NCBI GenBank assembly: GCA_037178675.1
Contig: JAYMGJ010000233.1
Coordinates: 1 to 64,000 of the forward strand
Source: Scleroderma bovista
Taxonomy: Eukaryota; Basidiomycota; Agaricomycetes; Boletales; Sclerodermataceae
Direction: 5' to 3'
DNA: 64,000 bases
Both the position numbers and the translations under genes were made by a program. This document shows, piece after piece, positions 1 through 12,409 of this stretch. The notes under the pieces are model-generated. The model was given only the letters and a program-made list of their open reading frames with translations, was not told where the DNA came from and ran no database searches. The first letter of the stretch is position 1. Each line of letters begins with the position of its first letter.

Positions 1-509
1 CAAAATGTCGTCCATAAATATCGGCAACGGCGGCAAAGAACGGTAAGAAAACGGTGGACGTCAATAGGTAGGACGTTCCGATATAACTGTGTGGTGGGTG
101 GATGTCAGGAGTATTGCAGGTCCGTCAAGAAGCTAACCTTTGAAGATCGAGAGCATTAAATACGGACTAGTACGTTCGAGATTAGATTAGTTTGAACGAA
201 TGGCGCAAGAATACTCACGGCTATGTGCGACTGTGCTGTTGCAACAACTACAAGTTGGTGTAGGGATGAGCCTACTGATCCAGGTGCACAGGACGTAGAC
301 ATACCCGTGTAATCTAGCGTTTCAAGCGTGACCGGAAATAGGAGAGCAATCATCAACTTCCAGTCTATGGACTTCCAAAACCCAGGCTGCTTCGGCTTCT
401 CAGAAGCAGCCGCATCGTCGACTATCGCAAATCTGTCCGTCAGAGAGAGGACGGAAGCAATAAACCGATACTTACGGGTGGCTGTCTTCTTACCAAAAGG
501 TAGTTTCAT
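1..509 (-). CDS. MFS transporter, N-terminal part (runs off window)
   Basis: Four exons read on the minus strand: 305..509, 219..247, 138..166 and <1..86, joined by three short introns with GT-AG ends. The spliced frame begins MKLPFGKK, then a hydrophobic first helix (WKLMIALLFPVTLETLDYT), then VVATAQSHIASVFN, LDLQSYIGTSYLLTS and FLPFFAAVADIYGRHF. This is the N-terminal signature of fungal major facilitator superfamily proton-coupled drug/organic-ion exporters: TM1, a loop, TM2 with the start of the A-motif. An in-frame GTG upstream at 551 is not used; the ATG at 509 is preferred. The gene is cut by the window edge, so substrate cannot be judged. Plasma- or organelle-membrane location is inferred from the family. 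Confidence 0.82.
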
Positions 510-559
510 CTGTGTCCGCGGTGCGAGTAGCAAAGGGGGGGCGTCTAACACGAGAAACC

Positions 560-2790
560 CGTGAGGCTACCTTGCATTTAAAGGATTTGGGCCATGGGGC
601 CCATCCACAGCAAGGGTGTCCACCAATGGATCCGAACTTCAGACTTCCTATCGCTTGTCATTGCACAGCATGCATGAATGCTTGACAGAGGGCCACAAAT
701 GGCAAGAACTGCCGCTGTATACCATGAGACATTTCCAAAAAGGTCCTTCTTGTCTAGTAGCCGCAAGAAAATGCATACCAAGATGAGGTCCAGCTGCAGG
801 CAAGATGTTGACGAATGAATATTTGAATCCTGACTAACCACGGCAGCTGCACCCCCTGCCAGTGAAGCTCAGCTTTTGACGCACTAGATTTCGCTCGTTT
901 ACCCGCTTGAATATGAAAGTCAACGCCTGCATTCCCCTGCACAAAGGTGTGAAGTATGAAGCTGCTAGGGCGCGCACACTTGTGTTCTTGGGGAATGATC
1001 TTGCGGATGCAGTTCTGCAGACTGCGCAGTGCCTACTACTTTCGGTGCGTAAGGTATTTTTGTTCTAGCATAGCCTGCTCGCTGCCAGCCAAGCATGCAC
1101 AGTAGTAGCACCTTTCCCATGGTTACTTTCTGATCTGTTCGATTCCCTCTCTCCTTTGCTTTGCAGTACTCATGTATATATGAAATACTTATTGCGTCGT
1201 GACAGGAGATTTGGATTTGTCCATACGAGTCATGACTTGAGGGATAAGCTTGAGTCCCCAGATCAGTACCATCTCGCTCAATCAAAAGTATCGACCTGTC
1301 CGATGGCCGTAGAATCTCGTTCTGTCCTTCAGTTTCGCTGACTTCAAATCACTGGTGCTTGCTCTGACTCGTCTGGCAGGTGACCGTAGAAAATTGCTAG
1401 CAAGATGTGATAATATGTCTGGAAATGATACGAGTTCGCGTCTCACCTCATCTTGACATCAATCTCGCAAGTGTGGAAAGCCCATGTGTACCAGGGCATA
1501 TGAAAGAACCATTCTCACGGAAAGTGTCGACATGGTCTGATCCATCTTTCAGCACTTATTAATCCTTGACTGGTGTCGTTACTGTGTCTGGTACTTCTGG
1601 GGATCCAACTGATGAGATGTGACAGGTTATTCCGAACAACCTCGATTCTTTCATCGCCATTTACTCATAACTCACTGGTTCTATGCATGCTGTACCGACA
1701 ATAGTATAGGTCAGAGGTCTCCATCTTGATCTCTGTTGTTATCCAGTCATATACTTTCAACTTCTGAGCTGAAGGAGAACAGTGCAATTAGGGTCTTGAG
1801 ATCTAGCTCGCATACAGGGACAAATTGTAGTTTGATGACGAGATCTCAAATGGAATACCGGCATCACTAACAGCGGGTGTAGTCCAGTCTCCCCATAAGC
1901 AGACCCTAAGACTCCGAGAAGAAGAATAGTCATTCCTACACAGGGAAGGGAAAAAAATGCCTGTGACAGGCTAAGTACATCCACTGCGCCTTCGGAGGAA
2001 CTTCGAAGGTTGATAGTAGATTTGCTGCCGTGCTTCGATGTTGAATATTCGATCCCCCCTGACAGTCAAACCACATAAAGGTGTGCGGGTGCCCAGGGGG
2101 AATCCAGTTTCATTCTATGTAGCCCAATGGTTTATATGACCCATTCTACTCACCAGTAACTGCAGGTAAGTCAAGCATATCTCAACAGCGAGCCGTACAG
2201 CCATCGACAAGAAAAAACACTGAATTGCAGATGGAAATGGTCAGCTCAAGGGCAAGTATGTTTTTCCTTTACATTGAAGTTGTGAACAGGCTAAGAGGCA
2301 GAATCCGGGTTGCTTGAGATGAGAGAACAAGGTTGAACGCACATCGATGGAATTTGAGGGAGGCGCGAGATTGGACCAATCGTACGTACACTTGGAAAAA
2401 CGCCCCCGGTACCCTTCCAACATATGTTTGACCCCACTGTTGGGGGTGTCCTTAGTTGAATATAAAAGTGTGCTCGACCGAACTAGCGACCTGACGAGTT
2501 CAGTCACCGATACGGTGAAATACACCTTTTCCTCACGAATCATGACTGGTATCGACGACGAGAGTCTCGGAGTTATAACTACGATTGACGAGGCATTCTC
2601 TTACCCGGCCTTCGTTTTAATGCTCCGAAAAAACAACCCATTGACTCTCGAAACCAAATAACATTGATCTCGGCGTTCACAGGTCGGGGTTCACCATAGA
2701 GTCGACATTCTCTGGCTGAATGTCTACTGATTGAGGTTTTGTATGTCTGTAGTTAGTAGCTACACTGCAATAGACTTGTTTTCCTCACTC
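560..2790. other. Intergenic region, no recognisable gene
   Basis: No reading frame here resembles a known protein and no chain of splice sites joins the short open frames. The left end is the promoter of the MFS gene. Near 2,460 there is a TATA-like tataaaag, about 80 b before an ATG at 2,541 that opens a 39-codon frame (MTGIDDESLGV...). This could be a tiny or broken gene but nothing supports it beyond the spacing. Confidence 0.5.
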
Positions 2791-2876
2791 CTGGGATTGC
2801 GTGGCGCTATCCAAAACAAAGTTTGGGTTTTCTTCGATCGAGCATCCGAACGACTTCTCAGTACACTCTGGCTGTA

Positions 2877-4341
2877 ATGGCTCTCCCAGCCAACGACGCC
2901 TTCTCGCTCGGCCTCGCACACGATCAACACCGCCGCTCCTCGTCTCGCACAAGGACGCCCTCCCTGCCACGTCGCTCATCCTCACCAAAGGTATCCTCGC
3001 CGCCGCCCGCTTTTTCCCCGCCACCCTCCGGCCCCGTCAGCATGGCGGGGGCTTCTAGCGGCAAACGCGGTCACAAGCGCAAGGCATCGTCGAGGCAAGA
3101 GCAGCATAGTGTATCTCTTAGCTCCTCGTCTCCTACGACTATCGAAGAGCTTGTGGAAGAGGTGGAGGGTCACATTTTGGCCCGCGAGGCGAGGAAGGCG
3201 CACGTCCGGAATGGCTCTGCTTCCAACAAAAAAGGACCGGGGAAAGACAAGCCCAATGATAACGCTGCCGCTAAGATTGACTGGGAGATCCCCCGGAAGG
3301 CATTACATTCGTCCATCGGTATGTGTTCTTCCTCGCGTGCCTCCATATTCCTCCGGTTCACGTTTCTCTCTTCTTCTCCCACTGCTTCGGCCGTTCGATC
3401 GAACTCACTCACTGACCCCTGGGCGTCTGTTTGTTACATTTTTAGGCTTTTTCACGGTATACCTCTGGACGTCAAACGGCTCACGCGAACATGTCGTCGT
3501 CGCACTCAGCACTGCACTTGCCGTACTCATCCCCATCGATATCCTCAGATTACGCTACCCCACATTTGAACGCTTCTTCGAGAAGTGTGTTGGCATATTC
3601 ATGCGGGACAGCGAAAAGGTACGCATACGCATACACTCCACTCCTCACCCTAATACTTACATGGCTCGCTTTGTCCCAAGAAAAAGTCCAACGGCGTGAT
3701 ATGGTATATGTTGGGTGTCAACACAGTCCTCGTCATGCTTCCCCTCGACATAGCGGTTGTCTCTGTGCTCATGTACATCTCGTTGTCATTTCGTCTCCGT
3801 TTTAACTGACATCCCTCCAGCCTATCATGGGCCGACACTGCTGCATCGACTTTTGGCCGTCTCTATGGCTCACTAACACCCCGTCTGCCAGCCCGTCTCC
3901 CCGTCCTGGGTCTTCCTCTAGCACCGCGCAAGAGCCTCGCGGGGTTCGTCGCTGCTGCGATCACGGGTGCAGCAGTTGCAGTTGGGTTCTGGACGTGTGT
4001 AGGACCAATGAGATTGATGAATGACGGGACAGAGGGGTCGTCAGGGTTGAGTTGGACGTGGGACGGGGGTGTTGGCAATTCAGTAAGTAATGTGGGCGGC
4101 ACGAATATGTTTGGTGGATGGTCAGGTGCAGTTATCATCGGTGTCGTGGTTGGGTTTGTGACTGCCGTTGCCGAGGCGTTGGGTGAGTTTCCTATCTATA
4201 TTTTCTCTCACTCGGGAAGCTGACGGTACACATATAGACCTCGGTTCCATGGACGACAACCTCAGCCTACCTGTCATCACAGGCGGATGTATGTGGGGTC
4301 TTTTTAAGATGCTTGGGTGGCTCGGGAGCGTGTTCTCATGA
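2877..4341 (+). CDS. DGK1: CTP-dependent diacylglycerol kinase (DGK1/HSD1 family)
   Basis: Five exons: 2877..3318, 3446..3618, 3681..3772, 3821..4182, 4238..4341; 390 residues. The first ~140 residues are a Ser/Pro/Arg-rich cytosolic tail. The conserved part starts at WEIPRKALHSSIGFFTVYL and continues with several hydrophobic helices, including LSTALAVLIPIDILRLRYP, ERFFEKCVGIFMRDSEK, GVIWYMLGVNTVLVMLPLD, LSWADTAASTFGRLYG, APRKSLAGFVAAAITGA and a C-terminal AEALDLGSMDDNLSLPVITG. These match the family that phosphorylates diacylglycerol with CTP in the ER/nuclear membrane, countering Pah1 lipin. Family members are normally 290-400 residues, so it looks complete. The next gene converges on it from the minus strand, 566 b away. 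Splice phases agree at all four junctions. Confidence 0.85.
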
Positions 4342-4907
4342 GTCGTTCCGAGTTTCCTTGTCCTTGAACGCCCCATTGATATCCATAGGGAATAACGGAG
4401 CGACTCAATCGGTGAATGGTCGCACACACCTGATCCCCGCAATGACGACGACAATGACGACCATCATTCATCTATGATGCCACATGGAGACGATTTGCTT
4501 CTTGGCCAGTTGGTTGAATATCACAACGGGATGATTTACGCACCAGCCTCGGGTACTCTACACTCTTCATCTACCACATACCTCTGTTCCTTTCGCCCTC
4601 TACATTTCCTCCTCGCTATCCTAATGTTCATTCCCCCCATTCGCCGCCATTTTCTACAAATTCCCACCCTGCCTTCTATCTGTGGAATTGTCCTCTCTAC
4701 CCATGCATTTACATTACAGTATAGCTTTTGCTTATACCACTTCGCTTCTCGTTTCTAAATCCTTACTAGACTGGCGTAAAATAACTGAGCCACATGCATT
4801 ATGCATTACTCTTGCAAGTACATCAGTACTATGTATGTGTAATATCGTAACCCTGAAAAATGGAACGTCGAAAGTCAATCAAAAGTCCCCATGGTATTCT
4901 CCCTCTT
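4342..4907. other. Convergent intergenic region (3' ends of two genes)
   Basis: Pyrimidine-rich DNA between the stop of the diacylglycerol kinase gene and the stop of the minus-strand gene that follows. Short open frames exist but none resembles a protein; it probably holds both 3' UTRs. Confidence 0.5.
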
Positions 4908-6388
4908 CTACCCGCCTGCTTTTGCTACAGCGCCACCTACATATACCCCATCGGCCGTCATGACCGCGGCATGCCCGCCTGGCGTCAACATCGCGATATG
5001 CCCTGCGGGGGTGGCACTCGCAGAGAAGCCTGTATGGGTCCTGTATAGTGCGCGAGTTGTACCTGCTGCGGAGATATGCGAAGACCAGAAGGAGTCGTAC
5101 GTCAGACCGTGTGTGGATGTAGGAGCTGTTGTGGTCGACGACATTGACGATGGAGCTATTGCCGATGGCGGGTGAGTCGCAGGGACTATTGGAGGTGTTG
5201 GTGGGGGGACGAAGGTCGAACTTGTCGAAAACAGTGGGAGTGTGGTGGAAGGTGTCGGGAATTGTATCGAGGATGGCGGATGTGGTGATAGCGCACTCGA
5301 GGCTGGTGCAGGTAATGATGCTGCAGGCAACATATGTAGTTGTGGTGCCGTAGATGATGCCATGGCAAACTGTGATTGAAACGAAAACGCAGGATGTGAT
5401 GTGAATGCGAACGGCTGCGAGGAGGGTATCGGGAACTGTGATACAGGTGTTTGGTCATTTGATCCAGGTTGGGTTGCGGTAGGTACAGTGGTGGTGGGAG
5501 TGGGCAGTTGATGAGAAACAGGGGATGATTGGCCCTGCATCTGTGGTTGTCCTTGCGAGAATCCTAGCGCCTGGACCTGTAGTTGGGCGAGCCGAGCCAG
5601 GATAGCGGGATCCGAGAGGTCGAGCGTAGACGACGGAAGACTTGCCACGTTGGCCAGCGCTGACTGTCCTGGCGGCATCTGCTTGCTCGCACTTGCATTC
5701 TGTGGCGTGCTTGCTGCGTCCGGCTGTGACTCTGATGATGGGTGTGCAATGGATGGCGGTGGTGTGGTATCCCCTGTTTGACTTTGCTCAGATGCAACGC
5801 CCGTTGTGGGTTGTGGTGCTGTGCTGGTGTTATCTGCTGTGAGTGAACGTGGCATATGAGGTGAAGAACCAGACGTTCGATCTGGGACGCTAAGTGGGCT
5901 TGATTGGTGAGCGCCAGCGGGGTCATCCACAGCCATGAGAGTAGGTAAGGAACCCCCCCTGTCGGTAGAATTAGTGACATTCGCTATCTGTGCCTTGGTT
6001 GCGCCTCCCGCTGGTCGCAAGTTGCGTAGGTGTGAATTGTGGAAGTACAGGTTCTCCACCTCGTTCAGATTTTGTCGTTGCTAGAACATAGCAGAGAATC
6101 AGTAGGAAAACAAGAAACGCTGTGAGCACGACGCACCCAGCCATATTCGACCTTGAGTTTGGCATATTGCAGACGCATCTGAAGTTGCTTGGATAGCTGA
6201 CAAGGCAAAGTTGAACATGTGGCTGAAATCAGGGTTCTGAGAGAACATACGTGATGCATTTTGGCTCTTTCTAGGGTCTGCCTCCTACGTTTCTGCTCCA
6301 TCTCTGCTGGCTGGTGCGGTGGAAGAATGGTGACCATCTCGATAGCAGGTGAACGAGTGAAAGGAACATCCGACTGGTTCATCCGCAT
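4908..6388 (-). CDS. Ser/Thr/Pro/Gln-rich protein of unknown function
   Basis: Three exons on the minus strand: 6251..6388, 6137..6196 and 4908..6080, about 456 residues. The first ~75 residues are ordinary and probably conserved: PAIEMVTILPPHQPAEMEQ, KRRRQTLERAKMHH, then a basic/amphipathic helix LSKQLQMRLQYAKLKVEYGW and QRQNLNEVENLYFHN. The remaining ~380 residues are low complexity, rich in Ser, Thr, Pro, Gln and Ala, ending TPGGHAAVMTADGVYVGGA. I do not recognise the family. A short basic helical module followed by a long S/T/P/Q-rich tail fits a nuclear or RNA-associated scaffold, which is inference. Intron placement is supported by frame continuity. The ATG may be either of two codons six bases apart at the 5' end. 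Confidence 0.6.
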
Positions 6389-6795
6389 TTGGAAAGTCCC
6401 TATGTACTAAAGTCCCTGCGCATTTCTTGATTTCGACAATCTAAGCTTTGCAAGTCTCAGAAACCACTGGTCGATTTGTGAGGCATCTGTTTCGTCCATG
6501 TCTCTCTGGAATTATCTTCGGTTCAGGTTGCAATATAGCTTACCCACTTTTTGAATCCGAATCTGAGATTGTCCTTTACATAGATGCACACGTAGTGGAC
6601 GATTATTGGAACATGAATGAGTGACACGCACTTGAATATTCATGCATAGTAGTACAAGGCCTGGATAACATTGGTCTGGAATGTACAAGCGAAATCCAGA
6701 GGATGGAATACGTAGGTTACCACGATAGCAGGCGCCCTCAACTTGGCCACGGAGGCAAGTTGGTCCTCTCCGATCAACTCTTTACCTCTACTACA
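6389..6795. promoter_or_regulatory. Shared upstream region of two divergent genes
   Basis: About 400 b separate the divergent start codons of the S/T/P/Q-rich gene (minus) and the SUZ-domain gene (plus), so both promoters must lie here. No clear TATA box was found. Confidence 0.4.
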
Positions 6796-7630
6796 ATGGC
6801 GAACTCGACTTCGAATGCACACGCGCATGCCCTGCCAACCCGCAAGAGGACTGTGAAACCCTTGCCTCAGGCTGTCCCGGACGACTGGGACGCAGATGAC
6901 AATGAGAGCGAAGATGATGAAGGAGCCGGGCGCGCTTGGACTGACACAGAACAGTCCTGTGCAAAGACGAGTGTGCTAGCAGACGAACAACGAGATAATG
7001 CCAGAGTATGGCAGGAAGCGTAAGTCCTTTCCTTCCACCTCACAGGGTAAGACAGATGGCGAATAATGGCACACACATGCACGTCGTACACACACACTGA
7101 CATGTACGCTTCTTTCTTCCAGCAACGCCAAAGCACCCATGCCCGAACTCATCATTTCCCCCTCGAGCACCAGCCAAGGTGCATTCGCTCCTCCATCCGC
7201 CGCTTTCAAGCCCGCACTGCGCATCCTCAAACGACCATCCCCTTCCTCGTCCCAGCCCCACTCACAGGCACGATCGCCACCTGGCTCGGGCACCGTCACG
7301 CCATCCGGGCCGCAGTCGAGAGGGACGCTCGCGGAACGCGAAGCCCAGTATCTGGAAGCTCGGAATCGGATATTTGGCCCATCTTCCCTGGTGGATCAGG
7401 CGGAAGTCGAATGGTCAAGTGGCCTAAATGCGATAGGCGATGCCTTGGCTCAGTGTAATCTCTCGCGCGAGCCTAGCGTCACGGTCATCCGCGATTCACT
7501 GGGACCTCCCGCGGAGCCGAGTAATAATCAGAAGGCTCAGCCGAAGGGGGGCTTTTGTGAGAGGAGAGGGAGGAACACGGGACAGGGTGATGGAGTGTTG
7601 TCTTCTTCAGCAAGACCCTCGAGGCCTTGA
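6796..7630 (+). CDS. SUZ-domain RNA-binding protein (SZRD1-like)
   Basis: Two exons, 6796..7019 and 7123..7630, 243 residues; GTAAGT donor and CCAG acceptor give a continuous frame at QEA/NAKAP. The N-terminus has an acidic stretch (DDWDADDNESEDDEGAG). The middle holds ALRILKRPSPSSS and then GTLAEREAQYLEARNRIFG, which is the SUZ domain core: a basic LxILKRP block followed by the TLxERExxYxxARxRIFG motif that binds RNA. The C-terminus is basic (GGFCERRGRNTG) like the SUZ-C element. Proteins of this kind are small and act in mRNA binding and turnover in the cytoplasm. The upstream in-frame ATG at 6703 precedes a less likely leader; 6796 is preferred. Confidence 0.75.
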
Positions 7631-7790
7631 TACTTGTAAGCTACTCTGGATCTGGCTGGTTACCTGGTCCCGAGGGAGTTGTAAGTGTTATAAGTATTCC
7701 TGTTTACCCGATGCATTCTGACAAGTGCTATATTACACTGTGAATCTGCTTGTTCCTATGGTTAAACCCAAGGTATCTTCCTTTGTCATC

Positions 7791-9745
7791 TCATACAGCA
7801 CCAGCCAGCTCATACAGATACGTTCCCAAGACCTTGGTCTATACAACCCCGCATCAATGCTCATGATAGCACAATTTGGATACAAGAAACACTTACTCCT
7901 TCAATGAAGTTGGACCGATCCAGTTTCTCGTTTGTCGAGCTGCAGTGCGTGATCAGCAAATCCAGCTGGATGGCCAACACAAGGCAAACGCACTGGGCAC
8001 CATCATCCGCACGACCCATGGGCAACAATAGCACGTTCACACCCAGCGCTTCTGCGAAGGTAAGCGTGACTGGGATCGACCCACCCTCACGCGTATAGTC
8101 GGGTGTCATCTTGTATATCGCCTGCCAGTGCAAGGCGATGATCATATGTGGAGCCTCATCTTAATTAAGAGGGAGTAACGTACCTCGACTGCCCGTCTTG
8201 CAGCTTCAAAGTTCCAATGCGTTGGATCTGCGACCCAGGGTTTTCCTCCGTGAAGATAATCAACAGTCATCTTGTTCTTGCTGTTCAGTTTCGCAAATTC
8301 GGATTCGAGGTACGCCTTGACGAATGGGATGACATTGTCCGGGGTCTGTGGGGGGACGAGACTGGGTGACGGATGACTTAACAGGAGTGACGACGTTTGA
8401 CAGGAGTGATGACGCACCGTATACTGAATTTACCTCCGACCTTGGAGGGTATCACAGTCTTACAGCCCACATCGGAAAAAGCACCTTCAATTCCATGTAG
8501 TGAAAGGGAGGAATGACGCATGCGCCCCATTAGAACGGCCGCCTTATCCTCTGAAAGTGCGACCTATGTGTGCCTCAAGTATGGATCAAATCATTGATTT
8601 GAGTATACGAACTGGTCCACCAGCAGCCACCTCCACGTCGTCAGTTGTATAGTCCATCCTTTCGTAAAGTGCACTGGAGCGAGGTAAGAAGTCACTGGTG
8701 AAGAAAACGAGGACACGTACAGCTCCTCTGGTGTAGGTGGCGGCACCATCTCATCCACACCTGGGATGAGAATCGTTCCATCGTTATCTACAAGTCTTCC
8801 CATCAGCTTGACAAGATCCGTCATCGGCTCGTGCACCATCCCGCCAAAAAGGCCAGAGTGAAGGTCCTGGCCGGGACCAGTGATATTGATACTGAAATAG
8901 GCAATACCGCGTAGACCGTATGTCAGTGCGGGAGTGCGAGTGTTAAGCCAGTAATTATCAGACTAGGGAAAGGACTCAGTCCATGCGGGATGGTGTAAGC
9001 TTCACGACAAGGAACACTTACGATACAGACACAATCCACGCCGTCAAAGAACCCATCCCTTCCCTTCTTGACTTCGTCCACAATCATCTCATCGAGCCCC
9101 TCGCTGCCGTTCTCCTCCATACCCTCGAAGCAAAAGCGCACATTGACGGGAAGGTCAAGGCTGAGGCTCTGGTGCGCCTGAAGGACGTTGAGCCAGCCCA
9201 TGATAGGGCCCTTGTCGTCCGTAGAACCCCGACCGATGAGCCTTCCACGCTCCTTGTCTACGACGAGCTCGAAGGGATCGGTGTCCCATCCATCTGATTT
9301 GAGCGCCTAGTCGCAGTATGACACTATCATCAGCGAGGCCTCGCCACAACTAGGGAACGACGAAAGACTTACAGGTTGCACATCATAGTGACCGTATATA
9401 AGCACAGTCCTCTTGTTCTTGTCTTCGCCCAGCCTGCCCAAGATGGCGGGTGGAAGGGGCAGTATCTGGCCCTGCATCTCGTGCGTCCCGAGGTCGATGA
9501 GTTTCGTCGTCACATCGAGGGATACGAGCTGGTCATTGAGATAGTTTCCCATTTCAATGACATCCTGACGACGGCGCGCATCGCTGCTGATGCTGGGGAG
9601 AGCGATGAGCTTGTCAAGTCGACGTACGTACTAATCAAGTGCACAGTGATGCGCACCTTTTGATCCTGACGGCCTGTCGCAAACGCTCAATGAAGCTGTC
9701 TGCATTCTGGTCGATGTAGTCGATGACCTTTACTGGGGCAGGCAT
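7791..9745 (-). CDS. DUG1: Cys-Gly metallodipeptidase, peptidase M20 (DUG1/CNDP2 type)
   Basis: Ten exons on the minus strand: 9657..9745, 9373..9592, 9022..9306, 8721..8962, 8613..8673, 8418..8563, 8184..8361, 7994..8121, 7897..7939, 7791..7838; every phase agrees and the product is 479 residues, the usual length for DUG1/CNDP2. Metal and catalytic residues are present: YGHYDVQP (His ligand and catalytic Asp), RGSTDDKGP (bridging Asp), [11 protein letters not shown] (catalytic and ligand Glu), ISDNYWL (ligand Asp), HSGLFGG and REGGSIPVT, and the C-terminal His in GAHSTNEKLD. It should hydrolyse Cys-Gly and other dipeptides in cytosolic glutathione recycling, as a Zn/Mn enzyme. One donor (CCA|GTTCGT, intron 8564..8612) is less usual. 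A broken copy of exons 1-2 lies at 12.4-12.75 kb. Confidence 0.93.
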
Positions 9746-10506
9746 GATCAATAAGTGGCAGAGGGAAGTTGTTGGTAAAGAGCGCCTCAGTATGTTGCGT
9801 TCGTTCTACTCTCCTCGATCACTACTGCATACGACGCTTCCAACACTTGAAATTTCGAAAGGTCACTCATAGACCTTCAAGATTACAATGTACGCTAATT
9901 CGCTGATAGACCGCGTATGACAAGGAAGTAAAACTATGCACGGAAGGCAGTGGGCTGTTCTGCCCGGCTCTGTTCCGTGATGAAAAATCAGGATCAGAGC
10001 GATGGCCAAAGTCTGTACAGTGTAGCAAGCGGGCTCTATGCGGAACACATGGATCAAGTGGCATTGTTCCCTCACTACTTGGGAGAGAGATTATCTTTTT
10101 GGTGTACACAGGTAAGCCATCACGTTCTAACAACCCCTGCTACTGTGTCATTGTCACCCCGATGTTGAACCGATCAGACCAGTAAGAGGCGTTCCAGGCA
10201 ATCATTTTCATAGATATCAGCTCTGTCTGTCCCGTCGACGCGGGATACTCGTGCCACGAGCTCAGTGACATATACCTGTACGAGGGAATGTCTCGTCGAT
10301 GATGGGGATACCTGTGCAAAAGGTCCCATTCGATTCCCGTTTCACCGGCGCAGCAAACCTTCCATGATCGTTATATGCACGCAACGGCAATCCGCCTTGC
10401 AGTGCTTCTTTACATAACAATGTATAACACACGGGCGTCCACGAATATCCACCGGTTCTCTTACTATTCTCCGACTTCGTGATCGCAGATTAGTACGGCA
10501 GCAATG
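9746..10506. other. Intergenic region, upstream of two divergent genes
   Basis: Between the DUG1 start and the first plausible ATG of the membrane-protein gene. Contains both promoters; no conserved frame or strong motif seen. Confidence 0.4.
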
Positions 10507-12311
10507 GCCCATCCATTTGCAAATATAACGAATAGATTCCGCTGCTCCGATCCCCTCGTCTTCAGCAAACCAATGAGTGCCCTGCCACAGTCCCTGCAGT
10601 CTTATGCTCTTGTCCTACGAGATCCCTTAATTGGGTCCTTCTTCAGCATGCTGTGAGTCCCGCACATCAGTTCAACTATTACTAGGCTGAGACGAATCAG
10701 ATTTTATGGGGTCCTCTGTGTGCAGGTTTTTATCTACTTTCAGACCTACCCAGACGACCACGTACTGTTGAAATATTTGGTATGCCTTTTACAACAACTT
10801 GAATGCCTGTAGCTGAGTGTCCTGTGTTAGGTGGCGATTATTTGGTACCAGTGACTTTCTGCACCTTGATCCACTGATCTCTCACATGTCGTTTTCCAGG
10901 ATTATCGAGTCTATTCACAGCGGATTCCTGATATCAGCCAATAATAGTTATCTTATAAATGGATTTGGCAACCTTGTCTTGCTCACTCAGATCAGTTGGT
11001 GTGTGTATTTAACCTTGCTTGTCCACCAATGCTCAGTTCAACAATCAGGGATCTTCTGGTGTGTACCGTCACATCTGTTTTCTCATCACAAGAGTGTCTG
11101 AAAACCTTGCAGGTTTCTTTTGAAATAAGTGTGAGTCTGACTAGCCCTGATCTTACTCAATATCCAACATCCTTTGTAGTTCATTGTCATATTCATTGTG
11201 AACTTGTAGGCCCACTTTCATTCATCCATTACATAGACTTCCTGACAGCTTGCTCTTCGTTTCAGGTTTTTCACTTGGCGAGTATGGATGTGTAAGTGGT
11301 CAGAATGTTCCCTCGTTTGCGAAAATCTCAACCCCTGCTCCAGTTTGTAAAAAGGTTTGGGCTGTTTGCCTGCTAGTGAGCTCTCCTACTTGTTCTCGAG
11401 GTATAGTTGTACTGGACAAATCACAGCTATTTCTATCGATTGCTCGCTATGGTATGCACCATTGTCCACCCCTTTTTATTTAGGACTCAACACCTATGGC
11501 TACAGTGATATCTACAGTTTCAATAGCGTTGGGGTGGGTGACACTCCGAGGTCCTCGACGTGGCCTGCTATCCTGATACTGTCGCCCAGCTTTTATTACT
11601 CCACCTGGTCATCATTCCAGGATCATGCATATGTACATCATTTTTAATGCATTCTGATTCTAACATGCTTACGAAACTTTCTTCAGCTACCCCTGACTAT
11701 CACGCTGGCTATTACCGTTCTTGAAGACGCATCAATGGCGCTGATTCTCGCGTACTATTTACATGAAAAACGGACACAAAGGTGATAATCTCGAGGTCTG
11801 AAGGGCGTGGACTTCTCATGACCGTGTGGCAGGTCTACCCAATTGATTACTCGATTACTGACATACATTGTTGGGACTGGCGCGCTCACAAGGTTTTTAC
11901 AACCCTTCCTGACGTTTGCCATCGATCTAAAATTCGGAACCCAGCATAATTGCAATAATGGAGCTCATTTCTGTAAGTTTGAATGTTGCTAGTGACTGAC
12001 AGGCTGAATTGGGACATCTGGCGTAGATCTTGGCCTCCCCAAACACTCTGCTATTCATTCCATTCGCATTGGTGCTAGTGAGACGTAAGTTTGAAACGTG
12101 CTTTGACTCATGCTGCAAGTTCACCAACGATACTGTAGTATACGCGAACTCGGCATTGCTGTCGTAAGCCTACTACCTCAAATTTTCTGAAAATGCTGTT
12201 ATTGACATGTGTTTGTACAGCCTCAATCTGCGACAGTATCAGAGGAAACCTCGTCAGGACGATTCACTCCCACTTAGCAATAGCAAAACTTCGTCCACAT
12301 CATATTGTTGA
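10507..12311 (+). pseudogene. DUF6534-like seven-helix membrane protein, probably frameshifted
   Basis: Fragments in order match the basidiomycete DUF6534 family of seven-helix proteins: LRDPLIGSFFSML|FYGVLCVQVFIYFQ and TYPDDHVLLKYL|VAIIW (TM1-2), DFLHLDPLISHM and YLINGFGNLVLLTQI (TM3 area), FFTWRVW (TM4 start), LEDASMALILAYYLHEKRT, STQLITRLLTYIVGTGALTR, SPNTLLFIPFALVLVRR, then YANSALLSLNLRQYQRKP and a stop at 12309..12311. The order and the final LYxNSxLxxLN-type motif are typical. However, between VAIIW and DFLHL (about 10,855) the frame shifts by one base (an extra T after CAG would explain it), and the 11.0-11.6 kb part is hard to splice. So it is either a decaying gene or a gene with an intron layout I cannot resolve. 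Function of the family is unknown. Confidence 0.55.
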
Positions 12312-12409
12312 GTACTTTGTATGACCCTAAGACATCTTGTTTCATAAGTAGTGTTGCGTTCACAATGTATCCAGAACACGTCCGAGCTGCGCTGGCATTC
12401 ATCTTGTTT

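Noticed and set aside
1090..1160. tRNA-like B box (tgttcgattcc)
   Set aside because: No matching A box or cloverleaf stems around it.
4474..4963. Two plus-strand frames of ~94 codons after the DGK1 stop
   Set aside because: Pyrimidine-rich, no family likeness, and they lie in the convergent 3' region.
5186..5980. Additional frames opposite and across the S/T/P/Q-rich gene
   Set aside because: Shadows of a low-complexity coding sequence; no splice structure and poor composition.
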